DNA of 64,000 nt from Nesterenkonia sp. LB17 (GTDB lineage Bacteria > Actinomycetota > Actinomycetes > Actinomycetales > Micrococcaceae). Location of the stretch: assembly GCF_022565915.1 (NCBI RefSeq), contig NZ_JAJOYX010000001.1, positions 781,778 through 845,777 on the forward strand, given 5' to 3'. The position numbers were made by a program, and so were the translations under genes. Below are positions 1 to 9,098 of this stretch, piece after piece (within the stretch, counting starts at the first letter, position 1; each line of letters starts with the position of its first letter). The notes beneath the pieces are model-generated. The model was not told the origin of the DNA, did not search any database, and saw only the letters and a list, made by a program, of their open reading frames with translations.

Positions 1-1134
1 CAGCCCGCAGTGACGATCAAGCAGTCCGAGGTCTCCATCGCCGATGAGGCGATCGCTCGCGGCTACGTCGAACCGGTGCTGCCCCAGCGGCTCACCGGCA
101 AGACCGTCGCCGTGGTGGGCTCCGGCCCGGCAGGCCTCGCCGCCGCCCAGCAGCTCACCCGCGCCGGGCACACCGTGGCCGTCTACGAGCGCGACGACCG
201 GCTCGGCGGGCTGCTGCGCTATGGCATCCCGGACTTCAAGATGGAGAAGCACCACGTGGAGTTCCGCATCGACCAGATGCGCGCCGAGGGCACCCGCTTC
301 TACACCTCCACCGAGATCGGCGCCGACATCACCTGGGACGCCCTCGAGGCCAGCTACGACGCCGTGATCCTGGCCACCGGCGCCATGGTCCCGCGCGACC
401 TGGGCATCACCGGGCGCGAGCTCGACGGGGTCCACTTCGCCATGGAGTACCTGGTCCAGTCCAACAAGGCCACCTCCGGAGACGAGGTCGCCGACCAGAT
501 CCGCGCCGACGGCAAGCACGTCGTGGTCCTCGGCGGCGGTGACACCGGCGCCGACTGCATCGGCACCGCCCACCGCCACGGAGCGGCCTCGGTGACCACC
601 CTGGCCATCGGCAAGGAGCTCCCCTCGGAGCGACCCGAGAATGAGCCCTGGCCGATGGACCCGCGGGTCTTCGAACTCACCAGCGCCGACGAGGAGGGCG
701 GGGAGCGCAGCTACCTGGCCTCGACCGTGGAGTTCGTCGCCGATGAGCTCGGCCACGTGCGCGCCCTGAAGGTCGCCGAGACCCAGTACAACCCCGACGG
801 CTCCCGCTCGCCCAAGCCCGACAGCGAGCACGAGATCCCCGCTGACCTGGTGCTGCTGGCCCTGGGATTCACCGGGGCGGAATCTGACACGCTCACCGAG
901 CAGCTCTCCCTCGACTTCGACCGCCGCGGGAACATCACCCGGGCGGAGGACTACCAGACCTCCGTGGAGGGCGTCTTCGCCGTCGGCGACGCCGGACGTG
1001 GAGCCTCCCTGGTGGTCTGGGCCATCGCCGAGGGCCGCGCAGCAGCCGCGAAGGTGGATGAATATCTCGAAGGCGCGACCAGGCTTCCGGCCCCGGTCAA
1101 GCCCTCGGATCGTGCCATTTCACTCACAGGCTGA
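1..1134 (+). CDS. gltD: glutamate synthase small subunit, C-terminal part (5' end outside window)
   Basis: NADPH-dependent glutamate synthase beta subunit. It passes electrons from NADPH through FAD to the large subunit GltB for glutamate formation from glutamine and 2-oxoglutarate. The frame is open from the first base, so the gene starts upstream; about 377 residues remain of the usual ~480. The N-terminal iron-sulphur cysteine region is missing for that reason. Visible: the FAD-binding GSGPAGLAAA glycine motif, the RLGGLLRYGIPDFK signature, a second dinucleotide motif (VVLGGGDTGADC) for NADPH, and the C-terminal VFAVGDAGRGASLVVWAI flavin motif. GltB is expected upstream. An in-frame GTG at 10 is not the real start because homology continues upstream of it. 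Confidence 0.95.
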   Translation, partial: QPAVTIKQSEVSIADEAIARGYVEPVLPQRLTGKTVAVVGSGPAGLAAAQQLTRAGHTVAVYERDDRLGGLLRYGIPDFKMEKHHVEFRIDQMRAEGTRFYTSTEIGADITWDALEASYDAVILATGAMVPRDLGITGRELDGVHFAMEYLVQSNKATSGDEVADQIRADGKHVVVLGGGDTGADCIGTAHRHGAASVTTLAIGKELPSERPENEPWPMDPRVFELTSADEEGGERSYLASTVEFVADELGHVRALKVAETQYNPDGSRSPKPDSEHEIPADLVLLALGFTGAESDTLTEQLSLDFDRRGNITRAEDYQTSVEGVFAVGDAGRGASLVVWAIAEGRAAAAKVDEYLEGATRLPAPVKPSDRAISLTG

Positions 1135-1226
1135 CTGTTATAGGCTCGAGCACGAACCATCCTGGTCCAGTGTCGTGCCAGTCCATCAACTCGCTTATCA
1201 GCACAATAGATAGGACAAGGTGAGAC

Positions 1227-2741
1227 ATGAGACACGCCAAGATCGTCGCCACATTCGGCCCCGCCACCGCAGGCTATGAGATGACCCGCAAGCTCGTGGA
1301 GGCCGGTGTCGACGTCGCCCGGGTGAACATGAGCCACGGCGACTACAGCGTCCACGAGGACACCTACAACACCGTCCGCGAGGTCTCCAAGGACCTGCGC
1401 CAGGCCGTCGGGATCTTCGCCGACCTGCAGGGGCCGAAGATCCGGCTGGGTCGCTTCGCCGAGGGTGAGCACTCCCTCGCCGTCGGCGACCGCTTCACCA
1501 TCACCATCGATGACATCCAGGGCACCAAGGAGCGCTGCTCCACCACGTTCAAGGGCCTGCCCGGCGACGTCAACGTCGGTGACACGCTGCTCATCGACGA
1601 CGGCAAGGTCTCGCTGCGCGCGCTGGAGGTCACCGACACCGACGTCGTCACCGAGGTCACCGTGCCCGGCAAGGTCTCCAACAACAAGGGCATCAACCTG
1701 CCCGGCGTCGCGGTCTCCGTGCCGGCGATGTCGGAGAAGGACGAGGAGGATCTGCGCTGGGCGCTGCGCACCGGCTTCGACATGGTCGCGCTCTCCTTCG
1801 TCCGTGACGCCGCAGACATCGAAGCCGTGCACCGGATCATGGATGAAGAGGGACGCCGCGTCCCGGTCATCGCCAAGGTCGAGAAGCCCCAGGCGGTGGA
1901 GGCGCTGCAGGACATCGTCGACGCCTTCGACGCCGTCATGGTCGCCCGCGGCGATCTCGGCGTGGAGCTGCCGCTGGAGGAGGTTCCGCTGGTGCAGAAG
2001 CGCGCCGTGGAGCTCGCCCGACGCTGGGCCAAGCCGGTCATCGTCGCCACCCAGGTGCTGGAATCCATGATCGACAGCCCCCGGCCCACCCGCGCCGAGG
2101 CCTCCGACTGCGCCAACGCGGTGCTCGACGGCGCGGACGCGGTCATGCTCTCCGGAGAGACCTCCGTGGGTCAGTTCCCGGTGGAGACCGTGGAGACCAT
2201 GTCCAGGATCATCGAGACCACCGAGACCAAGGGTCTGAGCCGGATCCCCGAGCTGGGCACCAGGCCGAAGACCCGTGGTGGTGCGATCACCCGCGCCGCC
2301 AAGGAGATCGCGGACCAGCTCGACATCGAGCACCTGACCACCTTCACCCGCTCCGGAGACTCCGCCCGTCGGCTCTCCCGGCTGCGGCCGAAGCAGAACA
2401 TCTTCGCCTTCACCCACGTGGAGCACACGCACAACATCCTGACCCTCTCCTGGGGCGTGCAGCCGCGCTGGGTGGAGTTCGCCACCCACACCGACACCAT
2501 GACCGCCCAGGTGGACAAGCTGCTGCTGGAAGAAGATGCCGCCGAGCTCGGCCAGCTCGTCGTGATCGCCGCCGGGTCCCCTCCAGGACAGGCCGGGACC
2601 ACCAACATGGTCAAGGTCCACCGGATCGGTGACCTGCACGACGCCAGCGACATCGAGACCCTGCGCCGCGGCGACACCGCCCCGGCGAACAAGGAACCGG
2701 TCGGACCCTGGCCCGCGGCCAGCGCCTCAAGCCCGGTCTAG
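1227..2741 (+). CDS. pyk: pyruvate kinase
   Basis: Cytosolic glycolytic enzyme converting phosphoenolpyruvate and ADP to pyruvate and ATP. The protein has 504 residues, slightly longer than the usual ~470-480. Visible: N-terminal KIVATFGPA and the RVNMSHGDY substrate region, the active-site lysine segment IAKVEKPQAVEAL, the MVARGDLGVELPLEEV signature and the C-terminal regulatory domain (SGDSARRLSRLRP). The last ~20 residues (Ala/Pro-rich) look like a lineage-specific tail. Start: ATG preceded by AAGGTGAG. It lies 92 bp after gltD; a TATAGG at about 1139 could be a separate promoter. The neighbouring PdtaR-type regulator matches the actinobacterial gene order. Confidence 0.97.
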   Translation: MRHAKIVATFGPATAGYEMTRKLVEAGVDVARVNMSHGDYSVHEDTYNTVREVSKDLRQAVGIFADLQGPKIRLGRFAEGEHSLAVGDRFTITIDDIQGTKERCSTTFKGLPGDVNVGDTLLIDDGKVSLRALEVTDTDVVTEVTVPGKVSNNKGINLPGVAVSVPAMSEKDEEDLRWALRTGFDMVALSFVRDAADIEAVHRIMDEEGRRVPVIAKVEKPQAVEALQDIVDAFDAVMVARGDLGVELPLEEVPLVQKRAVELARRWAKPVIVATQVLESMIDSPRPTRAEASDCANAVLDGADAVMLSGETSVGQFPVETVETMSRIIETTETKGLSRIPELGTRPKTRGGAITRAAKEIADQLDIEHLTTFTRSGDSARRLSRLRPKQNIFAFTHVEHTHNILTLSWGVQPRWVEFATHTDTMTAQVDKLLLEEDAAELGQLVVIAAGSPPGQAGTTNMVKVHRIGDLHDASDIETLRRGDTAPANKEPVGPWPAASASSPV

Positions 2742-2768
2742 TCGGGCCGGCACGGCCGAGATTCAACG

Positions 2769-2786
2769 CCCGGGCGCAGGCCCGGG
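2769..2786 (+). terminator. hairpin after pyk
   Basis: Perfect 7-bp GC stem (2769-2775 with 2780-2786) and a 4-nt loop, 28 bp after the pyk stop. There is no T-run, so termination strength is uncertain; it could also separate pyk from the tRNA transcript. Confidence 0.5.
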
Positions 2787-2875
2787 TAAGCTGGTGCCGT
2801 CCTCGCCGGGAAGTCTGAGAAGACTGCCCGCGGGGACTGCATGAGCGCCGGGGAGGCCCTGACCTCCTTGGTCCA

Positions 2876-2959
2876 GCCCGAATGGCGGAATAGGTAGACG
2901 CGCCGCACTCAAAATGCGGTACCACTGGTGTGTGGGTTCGAGTCCCACTTCGGGCACCA
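2876..2959 (+). tRNA. tRNA-Leu(CAA)
   Basis: Complete cloverleaf with a variable arm. The acceptor stem GCCCGAA pairs with TTCGGGC. The anticodon stem CCGCA/TGCGG encloses loop CTCAAAA, giving anticodon CAA (reads UUG). The T-arm carries GGTTCGAGTCC and the 3' ACCA is encoded. It sits between pyk and the response regulator. Confidence 0.97.
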
Positions 2960-3043
2960 AGACGACGACGACCAGCCCAGCACGGGGATCATCCCCTCCG
3001 GGGGATGCTCCCGGCACGGTGGTCAGGGACCAGAAGGAGAACG

Positions 3044-3730
3044 GTGAGCGAACAGACTCCGGGCACCGGTGCCCATGAGAGCGGATCCGCAGCGGGCGGC
3101 GACGCCGCCACCTCCGACGAGGCGGCCCAGCACGGCAGCGCGGTGCGCCGCGTGCTGGTCGCCGAGGATGAGACGCTCATCCGGCTCGACATCGTCGAGA
3201 TCCTCACCGGCGCCGGCTACGACGTGGTCGGTGAGGCCGACAACGGTGAACGCGCCGTGGAGCTGGCCCGCGAGACCGAGCCGGACCTGGTCGTGATGGA
3301 CGTGAAGATGCCCATCATGGACGGCATCACCGCGGCGCAGCTCATCGCGGAGGAGCGGATCGCCCCGGTGGTCATGCTGACCGCGTTCTCCCAGCGTGAC
3401 CTGGTCGAATCGGCCCGTGAGGCCGGCGCCATGGCGTACGTGGTCAAGCCGTTCACCGAGAACGATCTGATCCCGGCCATCGAGGTCGCCATGGCGCGCT
3501 TCGACGAGATCCGCGCCCTGGAGGACGAGGTCACGTCGCTGGCCGACAAGTTCGAGACCCGCAAGCTCGTGGAGCGGGCCAAGTCCCTGCTCACCACCAA
3601 GATGGGCCTCACGGAGCCGGAGGCCTTCCGCTGGATCCAGAAGACCTCGATGGACCGCCGGCTGTCGATGCGCGAAGTCGCCGAGACCGTCGTCGACCAG
3701 ATGACGGATTCTCCGCCGTACCTCAAGTGA
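3044..3730 (+). CDS. pdtaR: ANTAR-domain response regulator (PdtaR-like)
   Basis: Two-component regulator thought to act on RNA by antitermination. The 228-residue protein has a receiver domain (about residues 36-155) with acidic pocket ED at 41-42, phospho-acceptor Asp86 in VVMDVKMPIMDG and a conserved Lys in VVKPFTEND. A C-terminal ANTAR domain follows (about 165-225: LVERAKSLLTTKMGLTEPEAFRWIQ). I chose the GTG at 3044 because AGAAGGAGA lies just before it; longer in-frame starts reach back into the tRNA. The N-terminal ~34 residues are low complexity. PdtaR of Mycobacterium tuberculosis (Rv1626) has this architecture and also lies near pykA. No partner kinase is in the window. Confidence 0.92.
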   Translation: MSEQTPGTGAHESGSAAGGDAATSDEAAQHGSAVRRVLVAEDETLIRLDIVEILTGAGYDVVGEADNGERAVELARETEPDLVVMDVKMPIMDGITAAQLIAEERIAPVVMLTAFSQRDLVESAREAGAMAYVVKPFTENDLIPAIEVAMARFDEIRALEDEVTSLADKFETRKLVERAKSLLTTKMGLTEPEAFRWIQKTSMDRRLSMREVAETVVDQMTDSPPYLK

Positions 3731-3736
3731 ATCTCC

Positions 3737-3810
3737 CGTTGAGGGGCGGATTCTCCGAGCATCTGTGGCTGTTTTCGGCCCCAACTGGTCGGAGAATCCG
3801 CCCCTCAACG
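3737..3810. repeat. dispersed palindromic element, copy 1 (also a likely bidirectional terminator)
   Basis: A perfect 22-bp inverted repeat (3737-3758 with 3789-3810, core GAGGGGCGGATTCTCCGA) flanks a 30-nt loop that itself contains GGCTGTTTTCGGCC. It lies between the convergent ends of the ANTAR regulator and the thiolase gene. A second intact copy is at 30647-30716 and a partial one near 12314. Confidence 0.9.
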
Positions 3811-3837
3811 CGCGGGGGAGGGGTCTGAACGGGCAGT

Positions 3838-5028
3838 TCAGCCGCGGACGGTGAGGATCAGGGCGTCACCCTGGCCTCCGCCGCCGCACAGGCCCGCGGC
3901 TCCGGTGCCGCCGCCACGGCGGGACAGCTCCAAGGCAAGGTGCAGCACCAGGCGCGCCCCGGACATGCCCACCGGGTGGCCCAGCGCGATGGCGCCGCCG
4001 TTGACGTTGAGCTTCTCCTCCGAGAGGCCCAGCTTCCGAGCCGACGCCACCCCCACGGCGGCGAACGCCTCATTGATCTCCACCAGGTCCAGTGACTCTG
4101 GGTCGATGCCCTGCTTGCGGCACGCCTCAGCGATCGCATGCGCGGGCTGCAGCTGCAGGGAGGAATCCGGTCCGGCCACCATGCCATAGGCGCCGATCTC
4201 CGCCAGGGGAGTGAGACCGAGCTCCTGCGCCTTCTCCGGGGTGGTCACGATGACGGCGCACGCACCGTCAGAGATCTGCGAGGCAGAGGCAGCCGTGATC
4301 GTGCCCTCCTTGTCGAAGGCAGGGCGCAGCTTGCCCAGCGATTCCGCCGTCGTGCCCGCTCGGATGCCCTCGTCGCGGCTGACCAGAACCGGGTCACCCT
4401 TGCGCTGGGGCACCTCGACGGGCGTGACCTCGTCGTCGAAGACGCCGTTGTCCCACGCCTGCGCGGCGCGTTCATGGGAGAGCGCAGCAAGCTGATCCTG
4501 CTCCTGCCGGGAGACCTCCGTCTCAGCCGTGTTGCAGGACTCTGTCAGGGCGCCCATGGTCTGTTGCGTGGCCTGATCGAACAGCGCGTCATAGGCCATC
4601 GAGTCCACCAGGGTCGTGTCTCCATAGGTGAAGCCCTTGCGCGAGCCCGGCAGCAGGTGCGGGGCGTTGGACATCGACTCCATGCCGCCGGCGACCACCA
4701 GCTCACACTCACCGGCGCGGATCAGCTGATCCGCGTAGGCGATGGCGCTGAGCCCCGACAGGCATACCTTGTTCACCGTCATCGCGGGCACGCGGGCAGG
4801 TATGCCTGCTCCCAGGGCGGCGGTGCGGGCCGGGTTCTGTCCCGCTCCGGCCTGGATCACCTGCCCCATGATCACGTAGTCGACCTGGTCGGTGCGGACC
4901 CCGGTCTTCTCCAGGGCGCTGCTGATGGCAGCGGACCCCAACTGGGCGGCGGTGAGCGAGGAGAGCCCGCCCATCAGCTTGCCGATCGGGGTGCGGCTTC
5001 CTCCGAGGATCACGGAACCGGGTGTCAT
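3838..5028 (-). CDS. acetyl-CoA C-acetyltransferase (thiolase)
   Basis: Type II biosynthetic/acetoacetyl-CoA thiolase, here probably cleaving acetoacetyl-CoA into two acetyl-CoA. The length of 396 residues is typical. Visible: the nucleophilic Cys in [15 protein letters not shown] (near residue 90), the catalytic His in [16 protein letters not shown] and the second catalytic Cys in [13 protein letters not shown]. Start: ATG with GGAGCAG upstream. It is the last gene of a minus-strand run (permease, 3-hydroxybutyrate dehydrogenase, CoA-transferase A, B, thiolase), which supports a role in ketone-body breakdown. The spacing of 65 bp from the CoA-transferase B gene allows co-transcription. Confidence 0.95.
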   Translation of the reverse strand: MTPGSVILGGSRTPIGKLMGGLSSLTAAQLGSAAISSALEKTGVRTDQVDYVIMGQVIQAGAGQNPARTAALGAGIPARVPAMTVNKVCLSGLSAIAYADQLIRAGECELVVAGGMESMSNAPHLLPGSRKGFTYGDTTLVDSMAYDALFDQATQQTMGALTESCNTAETEVSRQEQDQLAALSHERAAQAWDNGVFDDEVTPVEVPQRKGDPVLVSRDEGIRAGTTAESLGKLRPAFDKEGTITAASASQISDGACAVIVTTPEKAQELGLTPLAEIGAYGMVAGPDSSLQLQPAHAIAEACRKQGIDPESLDLVEINEAFAAVGVASARKLGLSEEKLNVNGGAIALGHPVGMSGARLVLHLALELSRRGGGTGAAGLCGGGGQGDALILTVRG

Positions 5029-5093
5029 AGCTGCTCCTTCATGTTGCGGACGACTCGTGGGTGTTCAGGACCATGCCTAGCATGTGCGGCGGC

Positions 5094-5750
5094 TCAGTGC
5101 AGCTCGACGCCGGTGGCTTCGCGCACCTGCTCCTCACTCACCCCCGGTGCGGTCTCCACCAGCTCCAGGCGCGGGGCGGTCTCGGTGCCCACCACGTCGA
5201 TGACAGCCAGGTCGGTGATGATCCGGTTCACCACGGACTTGCCGGTCAGCGGCAGGGTGCAGGCAGGCAGGATCTTCGGGGCCCCGTCCTTCGCCACATG
5301 GTCCATCAGGCAGATGACCCGCTCCGCGCCATGGACCAGGTCCATGGCGCCGCCCATGCCCTTGACCATCTTGCCGGGCACCATCCAGTTGGCGAGGTCG
5401 CCGTTCTCGGCCACCTGCATGCCGCCGAGCACGGCGACGTCGATCTTGCCGCCGCGGATCATGCCGAAGCTGGTGGAGGAGTCGAAGAACGCCGCCCCGG
5501 GAAGCACGGTGACCGTCTCCTTGCCGGCGTTGATCAGGTCCGGGTCCACCGCGTCCTCGGTGGGGTAGGGGCCCACGCCGAGGATGCCGTTCTCGGACTG
5601 GAGCACTACGGTGCGCTCGGCCGGGATGTGGTTCGGGATCAGGGTCGGCATCCCGATGCCTAAGTTCACGTAGGCGCCGTCGGGGAGCTCCTCGGCGGCG
5701 CGGGCGGCCATCTGGTCGCGGGTCCAGCCTGCGTTGATCTCGGTGCTCAT
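5094..5750 (-). CDS. scoB: 3-oxoacid CoA-transferase subunit B
   Basis: Beta subunit of the two-subunit acetoacetate:succinyl-CoA (or acyl-CoA) transferase. The 218-residue length is usual. The catalytic glutamate is in the segment [13 protein letters not shown], and [14 protein letters not shown] and [14 protein letters not shown] are family signatures. I chose the ATG at 5750 (MSTEINAGW) because AAGGAGTGA lies upstream and homology begins there; a longer open frame runs into the A-subunit gene. It is 7 bp after the A subunit stop, so the two are translated as a pair. Confidence 0.94.
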   Translation of the reverse strand: MSTEINAGWTRDQMAARAAEELPDGAYVNLGIGMPTLIPNHIPAERTVVLQSENGILGVGPYPTEDAVDPDLINAGKETVTVLPGAAFFDSSTSFGMIRGGKIDVAVLGGMQVAENGDLANWMVPGKMVKGMGGAMDLVHGAERVICLMDHVAKDGAPKILPACTLPLTGKSVVNRIITDLAVIDVVGTETAPRLELVETAPGVSEEQVREATGVELH

Positions 5751-5757
5751 GACGTGG

Positions 5758-6540
5758 TCACTCCTTCTCGTCGCTGCGGACGGTGCGCTTCTCGATGGGC
5801 TTGTCGATCTCGGCGCCGACCTCCACGATCCGGTGCACGAAGACCCCGGGCAGGTGGACGGCGTCGGGGTCGATCTCCCCGGGCTCCACGAGCTCCTCCA
5901 CCTGGGCGATGCAGACCCGGCCCGCCATCGCGGCGTCGGGGCTGAACTGCCGAGCGGCCTTGTTGAACACCAGGTTGCCGTGTCGGTCGCCGCGCTGGGC
6001 ATGGACCAGGGAGAAGTCGGCGACGATCGACTCCTCCAGGACGAAGTCGAGCGCCCGGCCGTCGTGGACGGTGAAGGGCCTGACCTCCTTGGGCGCAGAC
6101 TCCTTCGCCACGCCGCCGGAGCCGTCGTAGGTCATCGGGATGCCGCCCTCGGCGACCTGCGTGCCCACTCCGGAGCGGGTGTAGAACGCCGGGATGCCCG
6201 CGCCGCCGGCGCGCATCTTCTCCGCGAGAGTGCCCTGCGGGACCAGCTCCAGCTCGAGCTCGCCCTCCAGGTATTGGCGAGCGAACTCCTTGTTCTCGCC
6301 CACATAGGACGAGGTCATCTTCACGATCCGGCGGGCCGCCAACAGGATGCCCAGGCCCCAGCCGTCCACGCCGCAGTTGTTGGACGCGACGGAGAGCCCG
6401 GAGGCGCCCTGCTCCAGCAGCGCCTCGATGAGCTGGATCGGATTGCCGGAGAGGCCGAAGCCTCCCACGGCGAGCGAGGCTCCGTCAGGGATGTCGGCGA
6501 CGGCCTCGGCGGCGGTCGCTACGGTCTTGTCGATGGTCAT
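5758..6540 (-). CDS. scoA: 3-oxoacid CoA-transferase subunit A
   Basis: Alpha subunit of the CoA-transferase that activates acetoacetate. It has 260 residues, a little longer than the ~230 norm, with a charged tail. The CoA-binding signature [17 protein letters not shown] is near residue 26, and [30 protein letters not shown] and the aromatic-rich [15 protein letters not shown] segment follow. Start: ATG with TGAGGAGG upstream. Whether succinyl-CoA or acetyl-CoA is the donor cannot be read from the sequence. A truncated second copy of the N-terminal region lies at 10459-10575. Confidence 0.94.
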   Translation of the reverse strand: MTIDKTVATAAEAVADIPDGASLAVGGFGLSGNPIQLIEALLEQGASGLSVASNNCGVDGWGLGILLAARRIVKMTSSYVGENKEFARQYLEGELELELVPQGTLAEKMRAGGAGIPAFYTRSGVGTQVAEGGIPMTYDGSGGVAKESAPKEVRPFTVHDGRALDFVLEESIVADFSLVHAQRGDRHGNLVFNKAARQFSPDAAMAGRVCIAQVEELVEPGEIDPDAVHLPGVFVHRIVEVGAEIDKPIEKRTVRSDEKE

Positions 6541-6622
6541 GGGCCCTCCTCAGGGACTTGGGGCGGTTGGGCTTGGGACTGTGAGAGTGCAGGTCTGCTG
6601 GATGCTCCGCGTGATGGTCTGC

Positions 6623-7420
6623 TCAGCTCGCGGTCCATCCTCCGTCGATGGCGTAGGACGTGCCGGTCACCATGCCGGCGGCGTCGGAGACCAGCCACGT
6701 GGCCAGGGAGGCCACCTCCTCGGGCTCCACCAGCCGCTTCACGGCAGACTCGGTGAGCATGATCTGCTCGACCACCTGGTCCTCACCGATGCCGTGGATG
6801 CGGGCCTGGTCTGCGATCTGCTTCTCCACCAGCGGGGTGCGCACATAGGCGGGGTTGAGGCAGTTGGAGGTCACCCCGTGCTCGGCGCCCTCCAGGGCGG
6901 TGACCTTGGAGAGCCCCTCCAGCGCATGCTTGGCAGTCACGTAGGCGGACTTATAAGGGCTGGCCCGCAGGCCATGGACCGATGAGATGTTGAGGATCCG
7001 GCCGAAGCCGCGCTCGTACATGCCTGGGAGGGCGGCGCGGATCAGCAGGAACGGAGACTCCACCATCAGCCGGTGCATGAATCGCCAGGCCTCGGGGTCG
7101 AACTCGTGCAGGGGCGCGACCCGCTGGATGCCGGCGTTGTTGACCAGGATGTCAGCGTCGTGGAGTCCCGTCTCGGCCGTGACCTCCTCCAGGGCCGCGG
7201 TCTCGGCGAGGTCCACCGTCCATGAGGTGCCGCCGATCTCTGCTGCCAGGGCCTCGGCGGCTTCGCCGTCGCGGTCGCAGACCGTCACCTGGGCCCCGGC
7301 GGCGGCGAAGGCCCGCACACAGGCCGCACCGATGCCGGAGGCCCCGCCGGTGACGACGGCGCGCCGACCGCTCAGCGCATCGGCCGGGATCGGTGAGCTG
7401 CGAGTCGGGTGGGGGTTCAT
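6623..7420 (-). CDS. 3-hydroxybutyrate dehydrogenase (SDR family)
   Basis: Short-chain dehydrogenase, most likely oxidising 3-hydroxybutyrate to acetoacetate with NAD+. The 265-residue protein has cofactor motif VTGGASGIGAA, the NNAG motif (ILVNNAGIQ), the catalytic Ser in ISSVHGLRAS, and Tyr/Lys in the SAYVTAKHALEG segment. The HGLRASPYKSAYVTAKHA stretch and the QIADQARIHG region match D-3-hydroxybutyrate dehydrogenases. Start: ATG with AAGGAGCC. Its place between a GntP-type permease and the CoA-transferase genes supports the substrate assignment; the exact stereochemistry is inferred. Confidence 0.9.
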   Translation of the reverse strand: MNPHPTRSSPIPADALSGRRAVVTGGASGIGAACVRAFAAAGAQVTVCDRDGEAAEALAAEIGGTSWTVDLAETAALEEVTAETGLHDADILVNNAGIQRVAPLHEFDPEAWRFMHRLMVESPFLLIRAALPGMYERGFGRILNISSVHGLRASPYKSAYVTAKHALEGLSKVTALEGAEHGVTSNCLNPAYVRTPLVEKQIADQARIHGIGEDQVVEQIMLTESAVKRLVEPEEVASLATWLVSDAAGMVTGTSYAIDGGWTAS

Positions 7421-7455
7421 GAGGCTCCTTCAGAAGGGTCGGTATGGAACGGGAC

Positions 7456-7515
7456 GGACGGGATGGCGGGGGACGGGATGGCGGGGGACGGGATGGCGTG
7501 GGACGGGATGGCGTG
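7456..7515. repeat. 15-bp tandem repeat, four units
   Basis: Four head-to-tail 15-bp units: two of GGACGGGATGGCGGG, then two of GGACGGGATGGCGTG, followed by a decaying fifth. It sits in the 130-bp spacer between the permease and dehydrogenase genes, so it would be in the operon mRNA. Confidence 0.95.
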
Positions 7516-7550
7516 GGACGCGGCGGACGCGGCACGCCCGTTCCCGTGGA

Positions 7551-8963
7551 TCAGAACCCGCCGACGGCCGAGACCAGCGCGATCAGCGCGGCGACGACCA
7601 GCACCGGGATGACAAGCGTCACCATACCGATGTCCTTATAGGACTGACGATGGGTGAGGCCACAGACGATCAGCAGCGTGACGACGGCACCCGAGTGGGG
7701 CAGCGTGTCCAGGCCGCCTGCGGCCATGGCGGTCAACCGGTGCATCATCTCCAGGCTCATGCCTTCGGCCTCGGCCATTCCGCGCAGGTCATCGCCCAGG
7801 GCGTTCAGGGCGATGGTCATGCCGCCGGAGGAGGAGCCGGTCAGCCCGGCGGTGATCGAGGTCGTGACCACGGATGTCACCAGCGCGTTGGCGCCCATGC
7901 CGAAGACCGAATCACGGATCACGATGAAGGCGGCCACCGAGGCGACGACGGCGCCGTAGCCGACCTCGGAGGCGGTGGAGAAGATCGGCAGCATGGAGCG
8001 CTTGACGCCGTCGTTGAATCCGATCTTCAGGATGCTCCACTGTCCGAAGTTCATCGCGACGATCAGTCCGATGGCGACCACGATGCCCACCACCACGGCC
8101 CACAGGCCCGCGCGGGAGTCGTAGGTGATGGCCCCGAAGGTGTCCTCCTGCAGATAGGACCAGTCCATGGCCGGGAAGATCAGCAGGGTGCAGGCGAAGT
8201 TCACCGCGAAGACGGTCAGCAGCGGCAGGAACGGAACCAGGCGGTTGGGTGGGGCGATCGTGGTGGTGACCGAGGAGCCGTCGTCGGCCGACCCTCCGAT
8301 GACCTTCTTGGACTCCAGGGACTCGAAGTGCTCGCCCTTGGCGATCAGGCTGCGACGGCGGTGCTCCAGCCACACCATGCCCAGGCCGAAGATCAGGATC
8401 CCGCCGAGGACGCCCACCCCCGGGCCGGCGTAGGCATCGGTGCCGAAGAACTGCCCGGGGATGATGTTCTGCACCTGCGGGGAACCGGGCAGGGCGGTCA
8501 TGGTGAAGGTGAAGATGCCCAGCGCGATGGTGCCGGGGATCAGCCGGCGCGGGATGTCGGCCACTCGGAACAGCTCGCGAGCCAGCGGATACATCACGAA
8601 CGCGACCACGAAGAGGCTGATCCCGCCGTAGGTCATCAGTGCCGAGGTGATCACCGTGGCGGCGATCGCTCGGCGGCTTCCGATCCAGCCGGTCACGGTG
8701 CGCGCGATCGACTCTGCGTATCCGGTCACGGTCATCAGGATCCCGAAGATGGCCCCGACCAGGAAGACCGGGAACCAGCTGCCCACGAAGCCGGCCATCG
8801 CCGGCATGAACACCTCGGTGTAGGAGGCCAGGATGGGGGCCCCGGAGAACAGCACGCAGACGACTGCGGAGAGCGGAGCGGCCAGGATCACCGGCACGCC
8901 GCGATAGGCGAGGGTGATGAGCAGCAGCAGGGACACGATGATGCCGACGATGCCCAGAATCAT
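7551..8963 (-). CDS. GntP-family permease (probable 3-hydroxybutyrate transporter)
   Basis: Inner-membrane proton-coupled carrier of the gluconate/GntP family; 470 residues. About 12 hydrophobic segments are visible, starting with ILGIVGIIVSLLLLITLAY. Conserved pieces include FGILMTVTGYAESIAR and the C-terminal SSSGGMTIALNALG and GLDTLPHSGAVVTLL segments, the latter typical of GntP transporters linked to hydroxybutyrate genes. I chose the ATG at 8963 because AAGGAGACC stands directly before it; a longer frame upstream has no site. It is the first gene of the ketone-body operon. Substrate is inferred from its neighbours. Confidence 0.9.
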   Translation of the reverse strand: MILGIVGIIVSLLLLITLAYRGVPVILAAPLSAVVCVLFSGAPILASYTEVFMPAMAGFVGSWFPVFLVGAIFGILMTVTGYAESIARTVTGWIGSRRAIAATVITSALMTYGGISLFVVAFVMYPLARELFRVADIPRRLIPGTIALGIFTFTMTALPGSPQVQNIIPGQFFGTDAYAGPGVGVLGGILIFGLGMVWLEHRRRSLIAKGEHFESLESKKVIGGSADDGSSVTTTIAPPNRLVPFLPLLTVFAVNFACTLLIFPAMDWSYLQEDTFGAITYDSRAGLWAVVVGIVVAIGLIVAMNFGQWSILKIGFNDGVKRSMLPIFSTASEVGYGAVVASVAAFIVIRDSVFGMGANALVTSVVTTSITAGLTGSSSGGMTIALNALGDDLRGMAEAEGMSLEMMHRLTAMAAGGLDTLPHSGAVVTLLIVCGLTHRQSYKDIGMVTLVIPVLVVAALIALVSAVGGF

Positions 8964-9080
8964 GGGGGTCTCCTTGTGGAGGGTGGTGAGCGAGTGACGA
9001 CCGTCACGGCGTCGTAGATCAGCATGCACGCCGGAATGTGACGTGGGCTACATCCATCCGTTCAACAGTGGAGCGCCCGT
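8964..9080 (-). promoter_or_regulatory. promoter and 5' leader region of the ketone-body operon
   Basis: Non-coding spacer upstream of the permease gene. It contains the small palindrome GTGACGACCGTCAC (8994-9007) and the permease ribosome binding site. I could not fix a -10 with confidence. Confidence 0.5.
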
Positions 9081-9098
9081 TTCGTAGCTGGCTACGAA
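9081..9098. promoter_or_regulatory. 18-bp palindrome, candidate operator for the PucR-type regulator
   Basis: TTCGTAGCTGGCTACGAA is perfectly symmetrical (8-bp arms, 2-bp centre). It overlaps the stop codon of the regulator gene and lies 118 bp upstream of the permease start, where an activator would bind. Confidence 0.55.

Noticed and set aside
951..2639. Long minus-strand reading frame opposite pyk (562 codons)
   Set aside because: Antisense frame kept open by high GC; composition (Gly/His/Asp/Val repeats) matches the codon shadow of pyk, and pyk is certain.
6987..9017. 676-codon plus-strand frame opposite the dehydrogenase and permease genes
   Set aside because: Runs across two real minus-strand genes and a tandem repeat; His/Gly/Asp-rich shadow.
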